A stretch of 64,000 bases of DNA from Micromonospora ferruginea (GTDB taxonomy: Bacteria; Actinomycetota; Actinomycetes; Mycobacteriales; Micromonosporaceae). Of this stretch, positions 50,551-59,190 are shown in pieces; the first letter of the stretch is position 1, and each line of letters starts with the position of its first letter. The translations under genes were made by a program, and so were the position numbers. The DNA lies in the NCBI RefSeq assembly GCF_013694245.2, contig NZ_CP059322.2:2910001-2974000 (forward strand), written 5' to 3'. The notes under the pieces were generated by a model. The model worked only from the letters and a program-made list of their open reading frames with translations. It made no database searches and was not told the DNA's origin.

Positions 50551-51420
50551 GTGCGGGACGCGAACTCGGCCGGCACGACGCGCGTGCTGGTGACCGGGGT
50601 CCGTGGCAAGACGGGGGTGCCGCTGGCGGAGCTGCTCGGGGCGCGGTCCGGCGTCGAGGTGCGCGGCGGAAGCAGCGATCCGTCGACGGTCCACCTCGCC
50701 GGCGTCCGTCCGACCGCCTTCTCCTGGGACGATCCGTCCGGGTGGGCGGCGGCGGCCGGGGACGTCGACGCGGCGTACGTGGTCCGGCCGGATCGGGCCG
50801 ACGCGCCGGAGCTGATCGGCGCGCTGCTGGCCGAGATGCCGGCGCGGGCCCGGGTCGTGCTGCTCTCCGAACGGGACCCGGACCACACCGGGCCGGACGG
50901 CTGGGCGCCGCGTGCCGAGCGCGCGGTACGCGACAGCGGCCGGACCTGGACGATCCTGCGACCGAGCTGGTTCATGCAGGTCTTCACCGACCCGCGCTTC
51001 TACCGCGACCCGATCGTCGACACCGGGGAACTTCCCTTCCCCGGCGGGGGCGCGACGGTGGCCTGGATCGACGCGCGGGACATCGCGGCCGTGGCCGAGC
51101 GGGCACTGCTCGACGAGGGGCACGACGGTCGGGTGTACGAACTCTCCGGCCCGGAGTCGTTGTCGTTGCCGAGCACCGCGACCCTGCTCTCGCCCGCCGC
51201 CGGGCGGCCGGTCACCCACCGCGAGGTGACCGTCGCCGAGGCGGTCGCCGGCATGGCGGGGTTCGAGCGGGATCTCTCCGTGTTGACGTTCGAGCGTGTC
51301 CGGGCGGGCCGCTTCGCGGCGACGACCGACACGGTCGCGCGGGTCACCGGCCGGCCGGCGCGGACGCTGCGGGACTTCCTCGCCGACACCGGCCCGATGG
51401 TGCGACCCGGGAGCCGTTGA
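50551..51420 (+). CDS. NmrA-like NAD(P)-binding oxidoreductase
   Basis: 289 residues. The nucleotide-binding loop is TRVLVTGVRGKTGVPLAELL (T-G-x-x-G-x-T-G, where the second Gly pair is shifted), typical of atypical short-chain NmrA/QOR2-like proteins. WTILRPSWFMQVF and AWIDARDIAAVAERAL match the family. There is no clear Tyr-x-x-x-Lys pair, so it may be a redox sensor or a quinone reductase rather than a classical dehydrogenase. The GTG at 50551 has AGGAG 9 bases upstream. It lies 69 bases before the LysR gene, on the same strand. Confidence 0.8.
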   Translation: MRDANSAGTTRVLVTGVRGKTGVPLAELLGARSGVEVRGGSSDPSTVHLAGVRPTAFSWDDPSGWAAAAGDVDAAYVVRPDRADAPELIGALLAEMPARARVVLLSERDPDHTGPDGWAPRAERAVRDSGRTWTILRPSWFMQVFTDPRFYRDPIVDTGELPFPGGGATVAWIDARDIAAVAERALLDEGHDGRVYELSGPESLSLPSTATLLSPAAGRPVTHREVTVAEAVAGMAGFERDLSVLTFERVRAGRFAATTDTVARVTGRPARTLRDFLADTGPMVRPGSR

Positions 51421-51489
51421 CGGGGGAACGGGCCGGCGCCGGCCGCACCGCACCGGCTCGTCCATGCTTCCCGGGTATAGGTTCGACAG

Positions 51490-52407
51490 GTGGATGTGGT
51501 CGCTGCCTGCCGGGCCTTCGTCGCGGTCAGCGGGCACGGGAGCTTCACCTCCGGCGCCGCTGCCGCGGGCATCCCCCAGTCGGTCGCCAGTCGCCGCGTC
51601 GCCGCCCTGGAGGAGCACTTCGGGGCGCGGCTGTTCGACAGGTCGTCCCGGGCGGTGCGGTTGACGTCGTTCGGGCAGGACATGCTGCCCTCGGCGCGAC
51701 GGCTGGTGGACCTGGCCGACGCCATGGGCGACGACGCCGAGCGGGCCCGGCTGCGTCCGCTGCGGGTCGCCGTCCCCGAGACCTGCCCGCCGCGCCGCCT
51801 CGCCGAGCTGGTGGTCGCGGCCCGGCGGCAGCGGATCCACCTGGAGGTACGACCGGCCGGCCCGCCGGAACGGGAACGGCTCTGCCGGACCCTGGAGGTG
51901 GGTGCCGGGATCGTGGCGGTTCCGGAGGCGACGGCGGCCTGGCGGGTGCCGCTGGGGCTGGCCGCCCGGACCCCCATCCCGGCGCCGGCGGTGTTCCTGG
52001 AGACGCTGCGCAGCGGACGGTCCCGGACGCAGGCCCGCCGGCGGATCCTGATCCAACCCGAGGACGACGTCGCGCACCTGCGGGACCCGCTGACCCGGGC
52101 CGGGCAGTTCGCCGGTCTGGTGCCGGCCCAGGTGACGGTCGCGCCGTCGCTGGTCGACGCCGCGGCGGCGGCCCTCGGCTCCCCCGACCTGCTGCTCTGC
52201 TCCCGTCAGCAGGCCGAGGACTTCGCCCTGCACTGGCGCCCCGTCGCCGACCCCCGCCTGGTGCGGGGTTACGACGTCGCCGGCGGCGTCCGCGAGGACC
52301 GCGACCAGCTCGGCACCGTCCTGTACGCGGAGATCGCCCACTGCCTCGGCGCGCCCGACCCGGACCCGGGTCCGGCCGGGGGCCGTGCGGCCGGGGAACC
52401 CACGTGA
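51490..52407 (+). CDS. LysR-family regulator, BlaA-like
   Basis: 305 residues. The N-terminal winged helix is FVAVSGHGSFTSGAAAAGIP, then QSVASRRVAALEEHFGARLF, the LysR signature. The substrate-binding domain follows. Its stop overlaps the GTG start of the serine-active-site protein by 4 bases. In Streptomyces cacaoi, BlaA (LysR) and BlaB (a penicillin-recognising-like protein) together control the beta-lactamase gene blaL. Here the pair is convergent with a class A beta-lactamase gene, so a similar switch is likely. Start GTG at 51490. Confidence 0.83.
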   Translation: MDVVAACRAFVAVSGHGSFTSGAAAAGIPQSVASRRVAALEEHFGARLFDRSSRAVRLTSFGQDMLPSARRLVDLADAMGDDAERARLRPLRVAVPETCPPRRLAELVVAARRQRIHLEVRPAGPPERERLCRTLEVGAGIVAVPEATAAWRVPLGLAARTPIPAPAVFLETLRSGRSRTQARRRILIQPEDDVAHLRDPLTRAGQFAGLVPAQVTVAPSLVDAAAAALGSPDLLLCSRQQAEDFALHWRPVADPRLVRGYDVAGGVREDRDQLGTVLYAEIAHCLGAPDPDPGPAGGRAAGEPT

Positions 52408-53318
52408 GTGCGGTCGTGCGGCACGCGCGGGACCTGCTCGACGAGGCGGGACTCGACGGCGCGTTCCTGGTCCGCGACCTCGACACCGGCGCGGAGATCG
52501 GCTTCGAGACGGACACCCCGTACCCGACGGCGTCGCTGGTGAAGGTGCCGCTGGCGGTCGCCGCGCTCGAACGGATCGCGCGCGGGGACCTCGACCCGGC
52601 GACGCCTGTCGACGTCCGGCCCGGCCGGATCACCACACCGGGCCCGACCGGGCTGAGCCGATTCCGCCATCCGGCGCGGATCGCCGTGGACGACCTGCTC
52701 TACCTGAGCACCTCGGTCAGCGACTCCGTCGCCGCCGACGCCCTGTTCGACCTCGTCCCACCGGCCGCGGTCGCCGACGAGCTGCGGCGACTGCGCATCG
52801 ACGGCATCACCGTCCGGCACCGTGCCGCCGACCTCACCGACACGCCCGCGGAACGCCTCGGCCCCGACCAGGTGCACCTGGCCCACTCCCTCGCCATCGG
52901 CGCGGCGACCCCGGGGCAGGGCCACCCGGTCGCACAGCTCGACGTCACCCGCGCCAACGCCGGGTCGGCCCGGGCCTTCGTCGACCTGCTGCACGCCCTC
53001 TGGCGGCCGTCGGCGATCCACCCGGACACCGCGGCCCGGGTACGCGCCCTGCTCGGCGACAACCTGCACCGGCAGCGGCTCGCGCCGGACTTCACCTCGG
53101 ACGCCTCCCGATGGTCGTCGAAGACCGGCACCCTGCTGCACCTGCGCCACGAGGTGGGCGTGGTCGACCACGCCGACGGGCAGTCGTACGCGGTCGCCGC
53201 GTTCACCGCCTCCCGGGTGCCCGCCGTCGCCCAGCCCGGCAGCGAGGCGACGATGGCGCAGGTCGCCCGCTCCCTGCACGACCACCTCCGCACCGGCGCC
53301 CCGCCCTGGTGGGGCTAG
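52404..53318 (+). CDS. Serine beta-lactamase-like protein, BlaB-like
   Basis: 304 residues. Penicillin-recognising motifs are S-L-V-K at 44-47, S-D-S at 106-108 (class A enzymes have S-D-N) and K-T-G at 240-242. No E-x-x-L-N omega-loop signature is seen, so deacylation and true beta-lactamase activity are doubtful. No signal peptide is present, so it should be cytoplasmic, unlike a resistance enzyme. It is translationally coupled to the LysR gene (GTGA). In S. cacaoi BlaB has similar motifs without known enzymatic activity and is needed for induction. A sensor role is therefore more likely than hydrolysis. Start GTG at 52404. Confidence 0.8.
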   Translation: MSAVVRHARDLLDEAGLDGAFLVRDLDTGAEIGFETDTPYPTASLVKVPLAVAALERIARGDLDPATPVDVRPGRITTPGPTGLSRFRHPARIAVDDLLYLSTSVSDSVAADALFDLVPPAAVADELRRLRIDGITVRHRAADLTDTPAERLGPDQVHLAHSLAIGAATPGQGHPVAQLDVTRANAGSARAFVDLLHALWRPSAIHPDTAARVRALLGDNLHRQRLAPDFTSDASRWSSKTGTLLHLRHEVGVVDHADGQSYAVAAFTASRVPAVAQPGSEATMAQVARSLHDHLRTGAPPWWG

Positions 53319-53338
53319 CCCGCGCCCACCTCCGGAAG

Positions 53339-53367
53339 GGCGCCGGTCGCGGAGCCGGACCAGCGCC
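53339..53367. terminator. Hairpin between blaB-like and beta-lactamase genes
   Basis: GGCGC-C-GGTC pairs with GACC-A-GCGCC, with one internal mismatch and a 9-base loop, between the two convergent genes. It probably ends both transcripts. Confidence 0.45.
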
Positions 53368-53392
53368 ACCACGGCGAGGTCGGACCGCGCCG

Positions 53393-54298
53393 TCACAACG
53401 CGGCGACCACGACCTCGGCCGCCCGGGCGATCAGGGCGTTGTCGTACTCGGCGTCCTTCTCGCCGCGGCTGGACAGCACGGCGAGGACGATCGGTGCGCG
53501 GTCCGGGGGCCAGATCACCGCGATGTCGTTGCGGGTGCCGTAGCCGCCGGACCCGGTCTTGTCCCCGACCACCCACCCGGCGGGAACGCCGGCGCGGATC
53601 AGCTCACCGCCGGTGGTGTTGCCCCGCAGCCAACCGGTGAGCACGTCACGGTCCGCCGGTTCGAGGGCGTTCCCGACGGCGTACGCCCGCAGCGACCCGG
53701 CCATGGCCCGCGGGGTGCTGGTGTCCCGCCGGTCACCGGGCCTCGCCTCGTTGAGCGCGGTTTCCCAGCGCGCCGGGTCGGTGACCTTGTCGCCGATCTC
53801 GCGCAGTTCCTTCTCGAACTTCTGCGGTCCACCGAGCCGACGCAACATCAGGTTGCCGGCGGTGTTGTCGCTGTAGCGCACCGCCGCGTCGGCGATCGCG
53901 CGCAGCGTCATGCCCTCGTCGACGTGCTGCTCCGTGATCGGCGAGTAGGTGACCAGGTCGTCCGCCGAGTACCGCACCACCTTGTCCAGCTCGGCGTCGG
54001 TGGTCTCGTCGAGGACCTCGGCGGCGGCCAACGCCTTGAACGTCGAGGCGTACGCGAACCGCTCATCGGCCCGGTACTGCACCGTCCGGCCGGTGCCGGT
54101 GTCGATCGCGTACACCCCCAGCCGCGCGTCGAACCTCTCCTCCAACTGCCGGAACTCGCGGTCCCGGTCCGGCGCGGACGACGCGGGGGCGGTCGTCGCG
54201 CTGTCTCGTGCCGGCTGTTCGGCGGCGTCAGCGGGACTGCAGGCGGCCAGGGAGACCACTGCAACCGCGGCCACCAGGCGGCGTGTCGAAGACACCAT
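53393..54298 (-). CDS. bla: Class A beta-lactamase
   Basis: 301 residues. It hydrolyses beta-lactams by an acylated Ser. Signal sequence with a lipobox-like SLAAC (Cys20), so probably a lipoprotein or secreted. All class A motifs are intact: S85-T-F-K88, S143-D-N145, E179-T-A-L-N183 (the E166 region) and K247-T-G-S-G. The ATG at 54298 has GAGGAG upstream; the longer frame to 54430 was rejected, as it lacks a signal. It is convergent with the LysR/serine-protein pair that is likely to regulate it. No penicillin or cephalosporin biosynthesis gene is seen, so this is intrinsic resistance. Confidence 0.95.
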   Translation of the reverse strand: MVSSTRRLVAAVAVVSLAACSPADAAEQPARDSATTAPASSAPDRDREFRQLEERFDARLGVYAIDTGTGRTVQYRADERFAYASTFKALAAAEVLDETTDAELDKVVRYSADDLVTYSPITEQHVDEGMTLRAIADAAVRYSDNTAGNLMLRRLGGPQKFEKELREIGDKVTDPARWETALNEARPGDRRDTSTPRAMAGSLRAYAVGNALEPADRDVLTGWLRGNTTGGELIRAGVPAGWVVGDKTGSGGYGTRNDIAVIWPPDRAPIVLAVLSSRGEKDAEYDNALIARAAEVVVAAL

Positions 54299-54471
54299 CA
54301 ATGCTCCTCGGTCGATGGGTGGGCCGGAGGCCGGACGGCCCCGGTCGGGTCGGATCTGACCCTGCCAGTGGTCCGCCATGCGGTCGAAGACAGAAGCAGC
54401 GGGGTTCATGCTGATCGGGTATCGACGCACGGCGAGGGCGGTCCCGGGGCGAGGTCAGGCCGGCGGTCCGG

Positions 54472-56094
54472 TCAGAGCCGGCAGCGTCGGTCCTCCGCGG
54501 GGACCTTCAGGTCGACCAGGTAGGCGGCGAAGGCGGCGTTGACACAGGGGTTGACCCCCTCCTGCGCGACGGTGTGCCGGGCGCCCTCGACGGTGAGCAC
54601 CGTGCCGCCGATCTCGTCGGCCAGCACCCTGCCCGCGGCGTACGGGGTGGCCGGGTCGCCGGTGACGGAGATGATCAGGCTCGCGGGCAGGCCCTTGACG
54701 TCCTGCGCGTAGGGGATGCCGAGGCTGGGCTTGCCCGGCCAGGACTCGCACGCGTCCCGGGTGACCCCGTCGACCTCTCGACCGGTGGCCACGTACGGGC
54801 TGATCCGGATGATGTCGGCGCGCAGCCGGGCTTCCTGCTCGGGGGTGCGGCGCACCTCGTCGTTGCAGTTGACGGCGAGGTTGGCCTCGAGGAAGTTGGT
54901 CCACACGCCGGAGGGGTCCCGACCGCCGAACACCTCGCCGACCTTGACGATCTGCGACCCGTCGCCCTGCTTGAGCCGGGCGAGGCCCTTGATGAGCGCG
55001 GGCCACGCCTCGGGATAGTAGAGGCCGGCGGTCACGCCGCCGATGGCCTGGTTGAAGTTCAGTGTGCGCCCGTCGCCGGCCGGGACGGGCTTGTCGATCA
55101 GTGGCTGGACCAGCTTCTGGAACACCTCGGTGGCCCGGGTCGGGTCGGCGCCCAGCGGGCAGTCCTTGCCGGCCGCGCAGGCGGCCGCCAGCTTGTCGAA
55201 GTTCTGCTGGAACCCGGCCTGCTGGGTGAGCCGCCGCTGCGGGTTCTGCAGGGTGGGGTCGATCACGCCGTCCAACACCATCGCCCGCACGTTCTTGCCG
55301 AACATCTCGGCGTAGACCGCGCCGAGGCGGGTGCCGTAGCTCTGCCCGGCGAACGTGAGCTTGTCATCACCGAGGGCCGCGCGCAGGACGTCCATGTCCC
55401 GGGCGACGTTGCGGGTGCCGACCGCAGCCAGCATCTCCGTCCCGCCGGAGCCCTTCGCGCAGCGCTCCGCCAGGCGCCGGGTGTCCTCCCCGGTCCACTG
55501 GCCCGCGGACGCCAGCAGGGTGGTCTGGTCCTCACCGCGATCGCGTTCGGCGTCGGTGAAACATCTGATCGCGGGCGTGGACGAGCCGACCCCGCGCGGA
55601 TCGAACCCCACCACGTCGAACCGTTGCAGCAGTGGGCTCTTCGCGTGCGCGACGCTGAAGGCCGGCGTCTGGGCCATGCCCGAACCGCCCGGACCGCCCG
55701 GGTTGAGCACCAGCGACCCGATGCGCTGCCCGGGATCGCCCTGGGCGGGGAGCCGGAGCACCGCGACCTGGATGGTCCTGCCCTTCGGATCCTGGTAGTC
55801 CAGCGGCACCGTCAGCCGCGCGCACTCGAAGGGCGCGACATACTGCTTCTTCTCCCCCGGCGTGGTGCCGTAGTCCGCGCACGAGCCGAACGACAGCTTC
55901 TGCCCGTAGTACGCCTCCAGCCCGCCGGCGGACGGCCGCGGCTCGGACTCCGCCGAGGTCGGGGCGCCGGTGCAGGCGGCCGACAGCATGAGCACCGCCG
56001 TCACCCCCACCCCGGTGCCGACGCGAGCGGCGGTACGCCGGGAAGCAGGCGGGGCGGATCGGCCCATGGGTGGGCCGGAGTCGAACAGGGCCAT
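54472..56094 (-). CDS. Secreted tripeptidyl aminopeptidase-like hydrolase
   Basis: 540 residues. A signal sequence with a candidate lipobox (LSAAC, near residue 36) is followed by an S33-type alpha/beta hydrolase: NPGGPGGSG (oxyanion), FDPRGVG, FAGQSYGTRLG (nucleophile Ser in G-Q-S-Y-G), then ISVTGDPATPYA (Asp) and EGARHTVAQEG (His). TAP-like C-terminal domain present. It would release short N-terminal peptides outside the cell. The ATG at 56094 has GGAG 7 bases upstream; the frame extending to 56163 starts inside the upstream promoter repeat and is rejected. Its promoter (56137-56167) carries the shared MerR-type element. Confidence 0.87.
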   Translation of the reverse strand: MALFDSGPPMGRSAPPASRRTAARVGTGVGVTAVLMLSAACTGAPTSAESEPRPSAGGLEAYYGQKLSFGSCADYGTTPGEKKQYVAPFECARLTVPLDYQDPKGRTIQVAVLRLPAQGDPGQRIGSLVLNPGGPGGSGMAQTPAFSVAHAKSPLLQRFDVVGFDPRGVGSSTPAIRCFTDAERDRGEDQTTLLASAGQWTGEDTRRLAERCAKGSGGTEMLAAVGTRNVARDMDVLRAALGDDKLTFAGQSYGTRLGAVYAEMFGKNVRAMVLDGVIDPTLQNPQRRLTQQAGFQQNFDKLAAACAAGKDCPLGADPTRATEVFQKLVQPLIDKPVPAGDGRTLNFNQAIGGVTAGLYYPEAWPALIKGLARLKQGDGSQIVKVGEVFGGRDPSGVWTNFLEANLAVNCNDEVRRTPEQEARLRADIIRISPYVATGREVDGVTRDACESWPGKPSLGIPYAQDVKGLPASLIISVTGDPATPYAAGRVLADEIGGTVLTVEGARHTVAQEGVNPCVNAAFAAYLVDLKVPAEDRRCRL

Positions 56095-56136
56095 CGGATT
56101 CTCCGAATCGAGTCGTCCTGGAGGTGTGCGTCCTCG

Positions 56137-56167
56137 ACGAGACACCCGGCCGTAGCGGCACACTCAA
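56137..56167 (-). promoter_or_regulatory. MerR-type promoter copy A
   Basis: On the minus strand TTGAGT (56167-56162), a 19-base spacer with the near-palindrome TGCCG-CTA-CGGCC, then TCTCGT (56142-56137). The 27 bases across its spacer are identical to copy B at 61201-61231. A 19-bp spacer holding a dyad is the hallmark of promoters activated by MerR-family regulators. It drives the peptidase gene at 54472. Confidence 0.5.
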
Positions 56168-56239
56168 CCCCGCCCGGGTGTGATCTGTTCGGTGACGCCC
56201 GGTCGCCCCATGAGGTTCGACACACCGTGTCGTACGGGC

Positions 56240-56270
56240 TTGAGTATGCCGCTGCGGCACACCAGCTAAT
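56240..56270 (+). promoter_or_regulatory. MerR-type promoter copy C
   Basis: TTGAGT (56240-56245), a 19-base spacer with the perfect dyad TGCCG-CTG-CGGCA, then GCTAAT (56265-56270). Transcription would begin at about 56277, which is the A of the ATG of the DUF3159 gene, so the mRNA is probably leaderless. That coincidence supports the promoter. Confidence 0.55.
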
Positions 56271-56276
56271 GGATCA

Positions 56277-56990
56277 ATGCTGAACGAGGTCGAACCGAAC
56301 GGGCTGCCGGAGCGGCACCACAGCCCCACCCGTCCCGACGGCAGTGCCCAGCCCGCCCTGCTGCACCAGATGGGCGGCGTGGCCGGGTTCGTCTACTCGA
56401 CGGTTCCGGTGATCGTGTTCGTGACGGCGAACGCGTTCCTGCCGCTGCCGGTGGCCATCGGGGTCGCGCTCGCGACCGGGCTGGCGCTGTTCGTCATTCG
56501 GCTGCGGCGCGGCGAGCGTCCCCTGTCCGCGCTCGGCAGCCTGCTCGGCGTGGCGGTGGCCGCCGGGCTCGTCGCGTGGACCGGCTCCGCGCGGGACTTC
56601 TTCGTGATCGGGATCTGGGCCTCGCTGGCCGGGTTCGTCGTCACGTTCGGGTCGCTGCTGGCACGTCGGCCGCTGACCGGTGTCATCTGGAACGTCCTGC
56701 ACGGCGGAGGGCACGCGTGGCGGGCCGACCGGGCCGTACGCGTGGCCCACGATCTCGCGACCCTCGCCGCGGCGGCGGTGTTCGGTTCGCGGTTCGTGGT
56801 GCAGCAGTGGCTCTATCTGAGCGACAGCACCGGCGGGCTGGGCGTCGCCCGGATCGTCATGGGCACGCCGCTCACCGTGCTGGCCGCGCTGGTCGTCGTG
56901 TGGAGCTTCCGGCGCAGCACCAGACGCCTCACCGCGGCCGGCAGCGCCGGCCGCGACCGGCGACCCGACCAGGTGTCGGGCGACCGCTGA
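56277..56990 (+). CDS. DUF3159 membrane protein
   Basis: 237 residues, five or six membrane helices. The N-terminus HQMGGVAGFVYSTVPVIVFV and FVIRLRRGERPLSALGSLLG match DUF3159, an actinobacterial integral membrane family with no known function. Later GIWASLAGFVVTF and RRPLTGVIW also match. The ATG at 56277 has no ribosome site; it coincides with the predicted transcript start of promoter C, so it is likely leaderless. Confidence 0.85.
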   Translation: MLNEVEPNGLPERHHSPTRPDGSAQPALLHQMGGVAGFVYSTVPVIVFVTANAFLPLPVAIGVALATGLALFVIRLRRGERPLSALGSLLGVAVAAGLVAWTGSARDFFVIGIWASLAGFVVTFGSLLARRPLTGVIWNVLHGGGHAWRADRAVRVAHDLATLAAAAVFGSRFVVQQWLYLSDSTGGLGVARIVMGTPLTVLAALVVVWSFRRSTRRLTAAGSAGRDRRPDQVSGDR

Positions 56991-57104
56991 GCCTCGGGCG
57001 GCCGACGTCGTGCCCGGCCGGTCCGGCGACGCACAGGCGGCCACGCCGCGCACCGCCGGGACCGCTGGTACGGCGAGCGCCAGCGGGCGTCGAGCCACGG
57101 AGGA

Positions 57105-57836
57105 TCAGTCGTGCGGCTCGGACAGCAGGCGGTTGGTGCGCCGCAGGACGTCCAACTGCGCCGGGTTGTAGAGCTCCGCCAGGGCTTTGCTGACGGCCTG
57201 TTGGACGTAGTGCGCGCTGTACCGGGTGCCGGCGTTCGTGATCCGCGCGCCGGGGTTCTGCGCGTACAGCGTTCTCACGTAGGGGGCGAGGTCCCGGGCC
57301 ACCGCGGCGCGGGTCTGCTCGTCGGCGTCGGCGGGAAGCGTGGTGAATCGTTCGGCGACCGGGTCGGTGACGGGCTTGTGGAGCATGTCCGCCCAGGCCC
57401 GCATGGTCTCGGTGCCGAGCACCCGGGTCAGCACGACGATGAAGGAACGGTCGGCGTGCGGCATCGTCGACACGACACCGGGTGCGACGACGCCGGGTGG
57501 CAACTCCGCCGACGTGGGCTGCCGCAGGATGGCGCCGAGTTCGAGGCGGGCCCGTTGGAGCCGTTCGATGGTGGCCGCGAGTTCAGCGTCGAGGGTGCGC
57601 AGCGCCTCGACCGGCTGATCGTCGGTGTCCGGCATGGCGGCGATCTGCGTCAGCGAGAAACCCAGCTCCGTCAGGCGCCTGATCCGCAGGATCCGGACGA
57701 GGTGGGCCACCCCGTACTGCTTGTCGCCGTTGGCGCGGCGGTGGGGTTCCGCCAGCAGGCCGATGTCGTGGTAGTGGCGTACCGCCCGCAGCGTGGTGCC
57801 GGCGAGTTGAGCGATCTCCCGGGTGCTCCAGGCCAC
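57105..57836 (-). CDS. MerR family transcriptional regulator
   Basis: 243 residues. The N-terminal MerR domain is STREIAQLAGTTLRAVRHYH with DIGLLAEPHRRANGDKQYG, followed by a helical dimer region (ALRTLDAELAATIERLQRAR). The C-terminal 130 residues are an effector or protein-binding domain that I do not recognise and lack a Cys metal site, so a drug or a small molecule is the likely signal. It follows the FAD oxidoreductase gene by 15 bases on the same strand and should be on its transcript. The GTG at 57836 has GGAGGTG upstream. It is the obvious candidate to bind the three 19-bp-spacer promoters nearby. Confidence 0.88.
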   Translation of the reverse strand: MAWSTREIAQLAGTTLRAVRHYHDIGLLAEPHRRANGDKQYGVAHLVRILRIRRLTELGFSLTQIAAMPDTDDQPVEALRTLDAELAATIERLQRARLELGAILRQPTSAELPPGVVAPGVVSTMPHADRSFIVVLTRVLGTETMRAWADMLHKPVTDPVAERFTTLPADADEQTRAAVARDLAPYVRTLYAQNPGARITNAGTRYSAHYVQQAVSKALAELYNPAQLDVLRRTNRLLSEPHD

Positions 57837-57851
57837 TGCGCACCTCCGTTC

Positions 57852-59120
57852 TCAGAGCCGTCCCGGGGCGTGGAACACCAGGTCGGGGTCGTACCGCTTC
57901 TTGGCGGCGCGCAGGCGCTCGGCGTTCGACCCGAAGGCGGCGGCGGTGCGCTCGGTGTCGTCCGGACCGAGCAGGTTGGGATAGCCGCCCGGGAGCCGGT
58001 CGGTTCCCCGTACCCAGGTCCGGTGTCGATCCTCGGCGGCGTCTCCGGGTTCCCAGACCGCGATGGTCTCCACCATCAGGTGCGGCGTCCGGTTGCGGAA
58101 GGCGGTGGCGTCGGCGGGGACGCGGGCGGCTGCGCCGTGGAGGCTGTGCAGCGAGATCGCCGACAGCGGCGAGGTCTTGGCGCGGGCGGCGTCGAGCAGG
58201 ACGTCCTGGACGGTACGGTCGAACCCGGTGACCGTGCGCGACCCGATCTCGACGTGGCGGCCCGCCGGGAACATCGCGTCGATCTGCGCGAGCTGGTCGG
58301 TCATCGTGGTCGGGCCCACCTGCGCCGTCAGCGGCTCGCCGAGCTCGGTGAGCCGCTGCAGCGCCGTCGTCCCGACCTCGGGGTCGCCGCACCAGGTCGG
58401 CGCGGCGAAGAGCACCGGCTCACCGGTCGGGGCGGTGATGAAGCCGGCCTGCACGGTCAGCTCGTCCGGCCCGCGGAGCAGCGACTCCTCCAACGCCGGC
58501 AGCACGTCGAACGGAAACATGATCATCCCGGCCAGGATCGCCGGCACCGCGTGCAGTCGGATGCGCATCGAGGTGACCACGCCGAAGTTGCCGCCCCCGC
58601 CGCGCAGCGCCCAGAGCAACTCGGGATCGTGCTCCTCGTCCGCGGTGACCAGCGTGCCGTCGGCGAGCACCACCTCGGCCGACAGCAGGTTGTCGGCGGC
58701 CAGGCCGAACCGGCCGCTCAGCGGCCCGTAACCACCGCCGAGCGTCAGACCGACCATGCCGACCGAACCGGCCGTCCCGGTCACCGCGACCAGACCGGCC
58801 CGCTGCGCGGCCACGGCCACGTCGGCCGAGGTGGCGCCGCCGGCCACGGTGGCGACCGCGGTTTCCGGGTCGACGCTCACCTGCCGCATCGGGTTCAGGT
58901 CCAGCGTCAGGCCGGCGTCGGCGAGCGCGCGCCCGGCCCAGTCGTGCCCGCCACCACGCACCGACAGGGCGAGGCCTCTTTCCCGGGCGGTCCGCACCCC
59001 GGCCTGCACGTCGGCCGCGTCGGCGCACCGGAGGACGGCGAGCGGGCGGCTGGTCACCGCGCCGTTCCAGATCGTCCGAGCCGCCTCGTATTCCGTTCCG
59101 GACGTCAGCATGTCACCCAT
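57852..59120 (-). CDS. FAD-binding (BBE-like) oxidoreductase
   Basis: 422 residues. The FAD-binding domain has SVRGGGHDWAG, with the His that is often covalently flavinylated in the berberine-bridge-enzyme group, then GLTLGGGYG. The second flavin-linking Cys of bicovalent enzymes is not seen. The C-terminal BBE motif ERLRAAKKRYDPDLVFH is present. Such enzymes oxidise sugars, alkaloids or antibiotics. The ATG at 59120 coincides with the predicted transcript start (see 59127-59155), so it is leaderless. A TetR operator overlaps its promoter, and the divergent TetR gene should control it. Confidence 0.87.
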   Translation of the reverse strand: MGDMLTSGTEYEAARTIWNGAVTSRPLAVLRCADAADVQAGVRTARERGLALSVRGGGHDWAGRALADAGLTLDLNPMRQVSVDPETAVATVAGGATSADVAVAAQRAGLVAVTGTAGSVGMVGLTLGGGYGPLSGRFGLAADNLLSAEVVLADGTLVTADEEHDPELLWALRGGGGNFGVVTSMRIRLHAVPAILAGMIMFPFDVLPALEESLLRGPDELTVQAGFITAPTGEPVLFAAPTWCGDPEVGTTALQRLTELGEPLTAQVGPTTMTDQLAQIDAMFPAGRHVEIGSRTVTGFDRTVQDVLLDAARAKTSPLSAISLHSLHGAAARVPADATAFRNRTPHLMVETIAVWEPGDAAEDRHRTWVRGTDRLPGGYPNLLGPDDTERTAAAFGSNAERLRAAKKRYDPDLVFHAPGRL

Positions 59121-59126
59121 GTGATC

Positions 59127-59155
59127 ATGGTAGCCATCTACTCGTCAGAGTCCAA
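59127..59155 (-). promoter_or_regulatory. Leaderless promoter of the FAD oxidoreductase gene
   Basis: On the minus strand TTGGAC (59155-59150), a 17-base spacer and TACCAT (59132-59127) put the transcript start at about 59120, the A of the start codon. The -35 box lies inside the TetR-type operator. Confidence 0.5.
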
Positions 59156-59166
59156 CTCTGATGAGT
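59140..59166. promoter_or_regulatory. TetR-type operator
   Basis: ACTCGTCAGAGT and ACTCTGATGAGT form a 12-bp inverted repeat with a single mismatch around CCA. It lies between the divergent FAD oxidoreductase and TetR genes and overlaps the -35 box of the first, as expected for repression and autoregulation. Confidence 0.75.
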
Positions 59167-59190
59167 GGTTCGGGCTATGCTCGGCCGACC

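Noticed and set aside
56094-56163. Longer start for the peptidase gene (MCRYGRVS...)
   Set aside because: The same eight codons head the PapA5-like frame at 61227, because both fall in the shared promoter repeat. The true starts have ribosome sites downstream.
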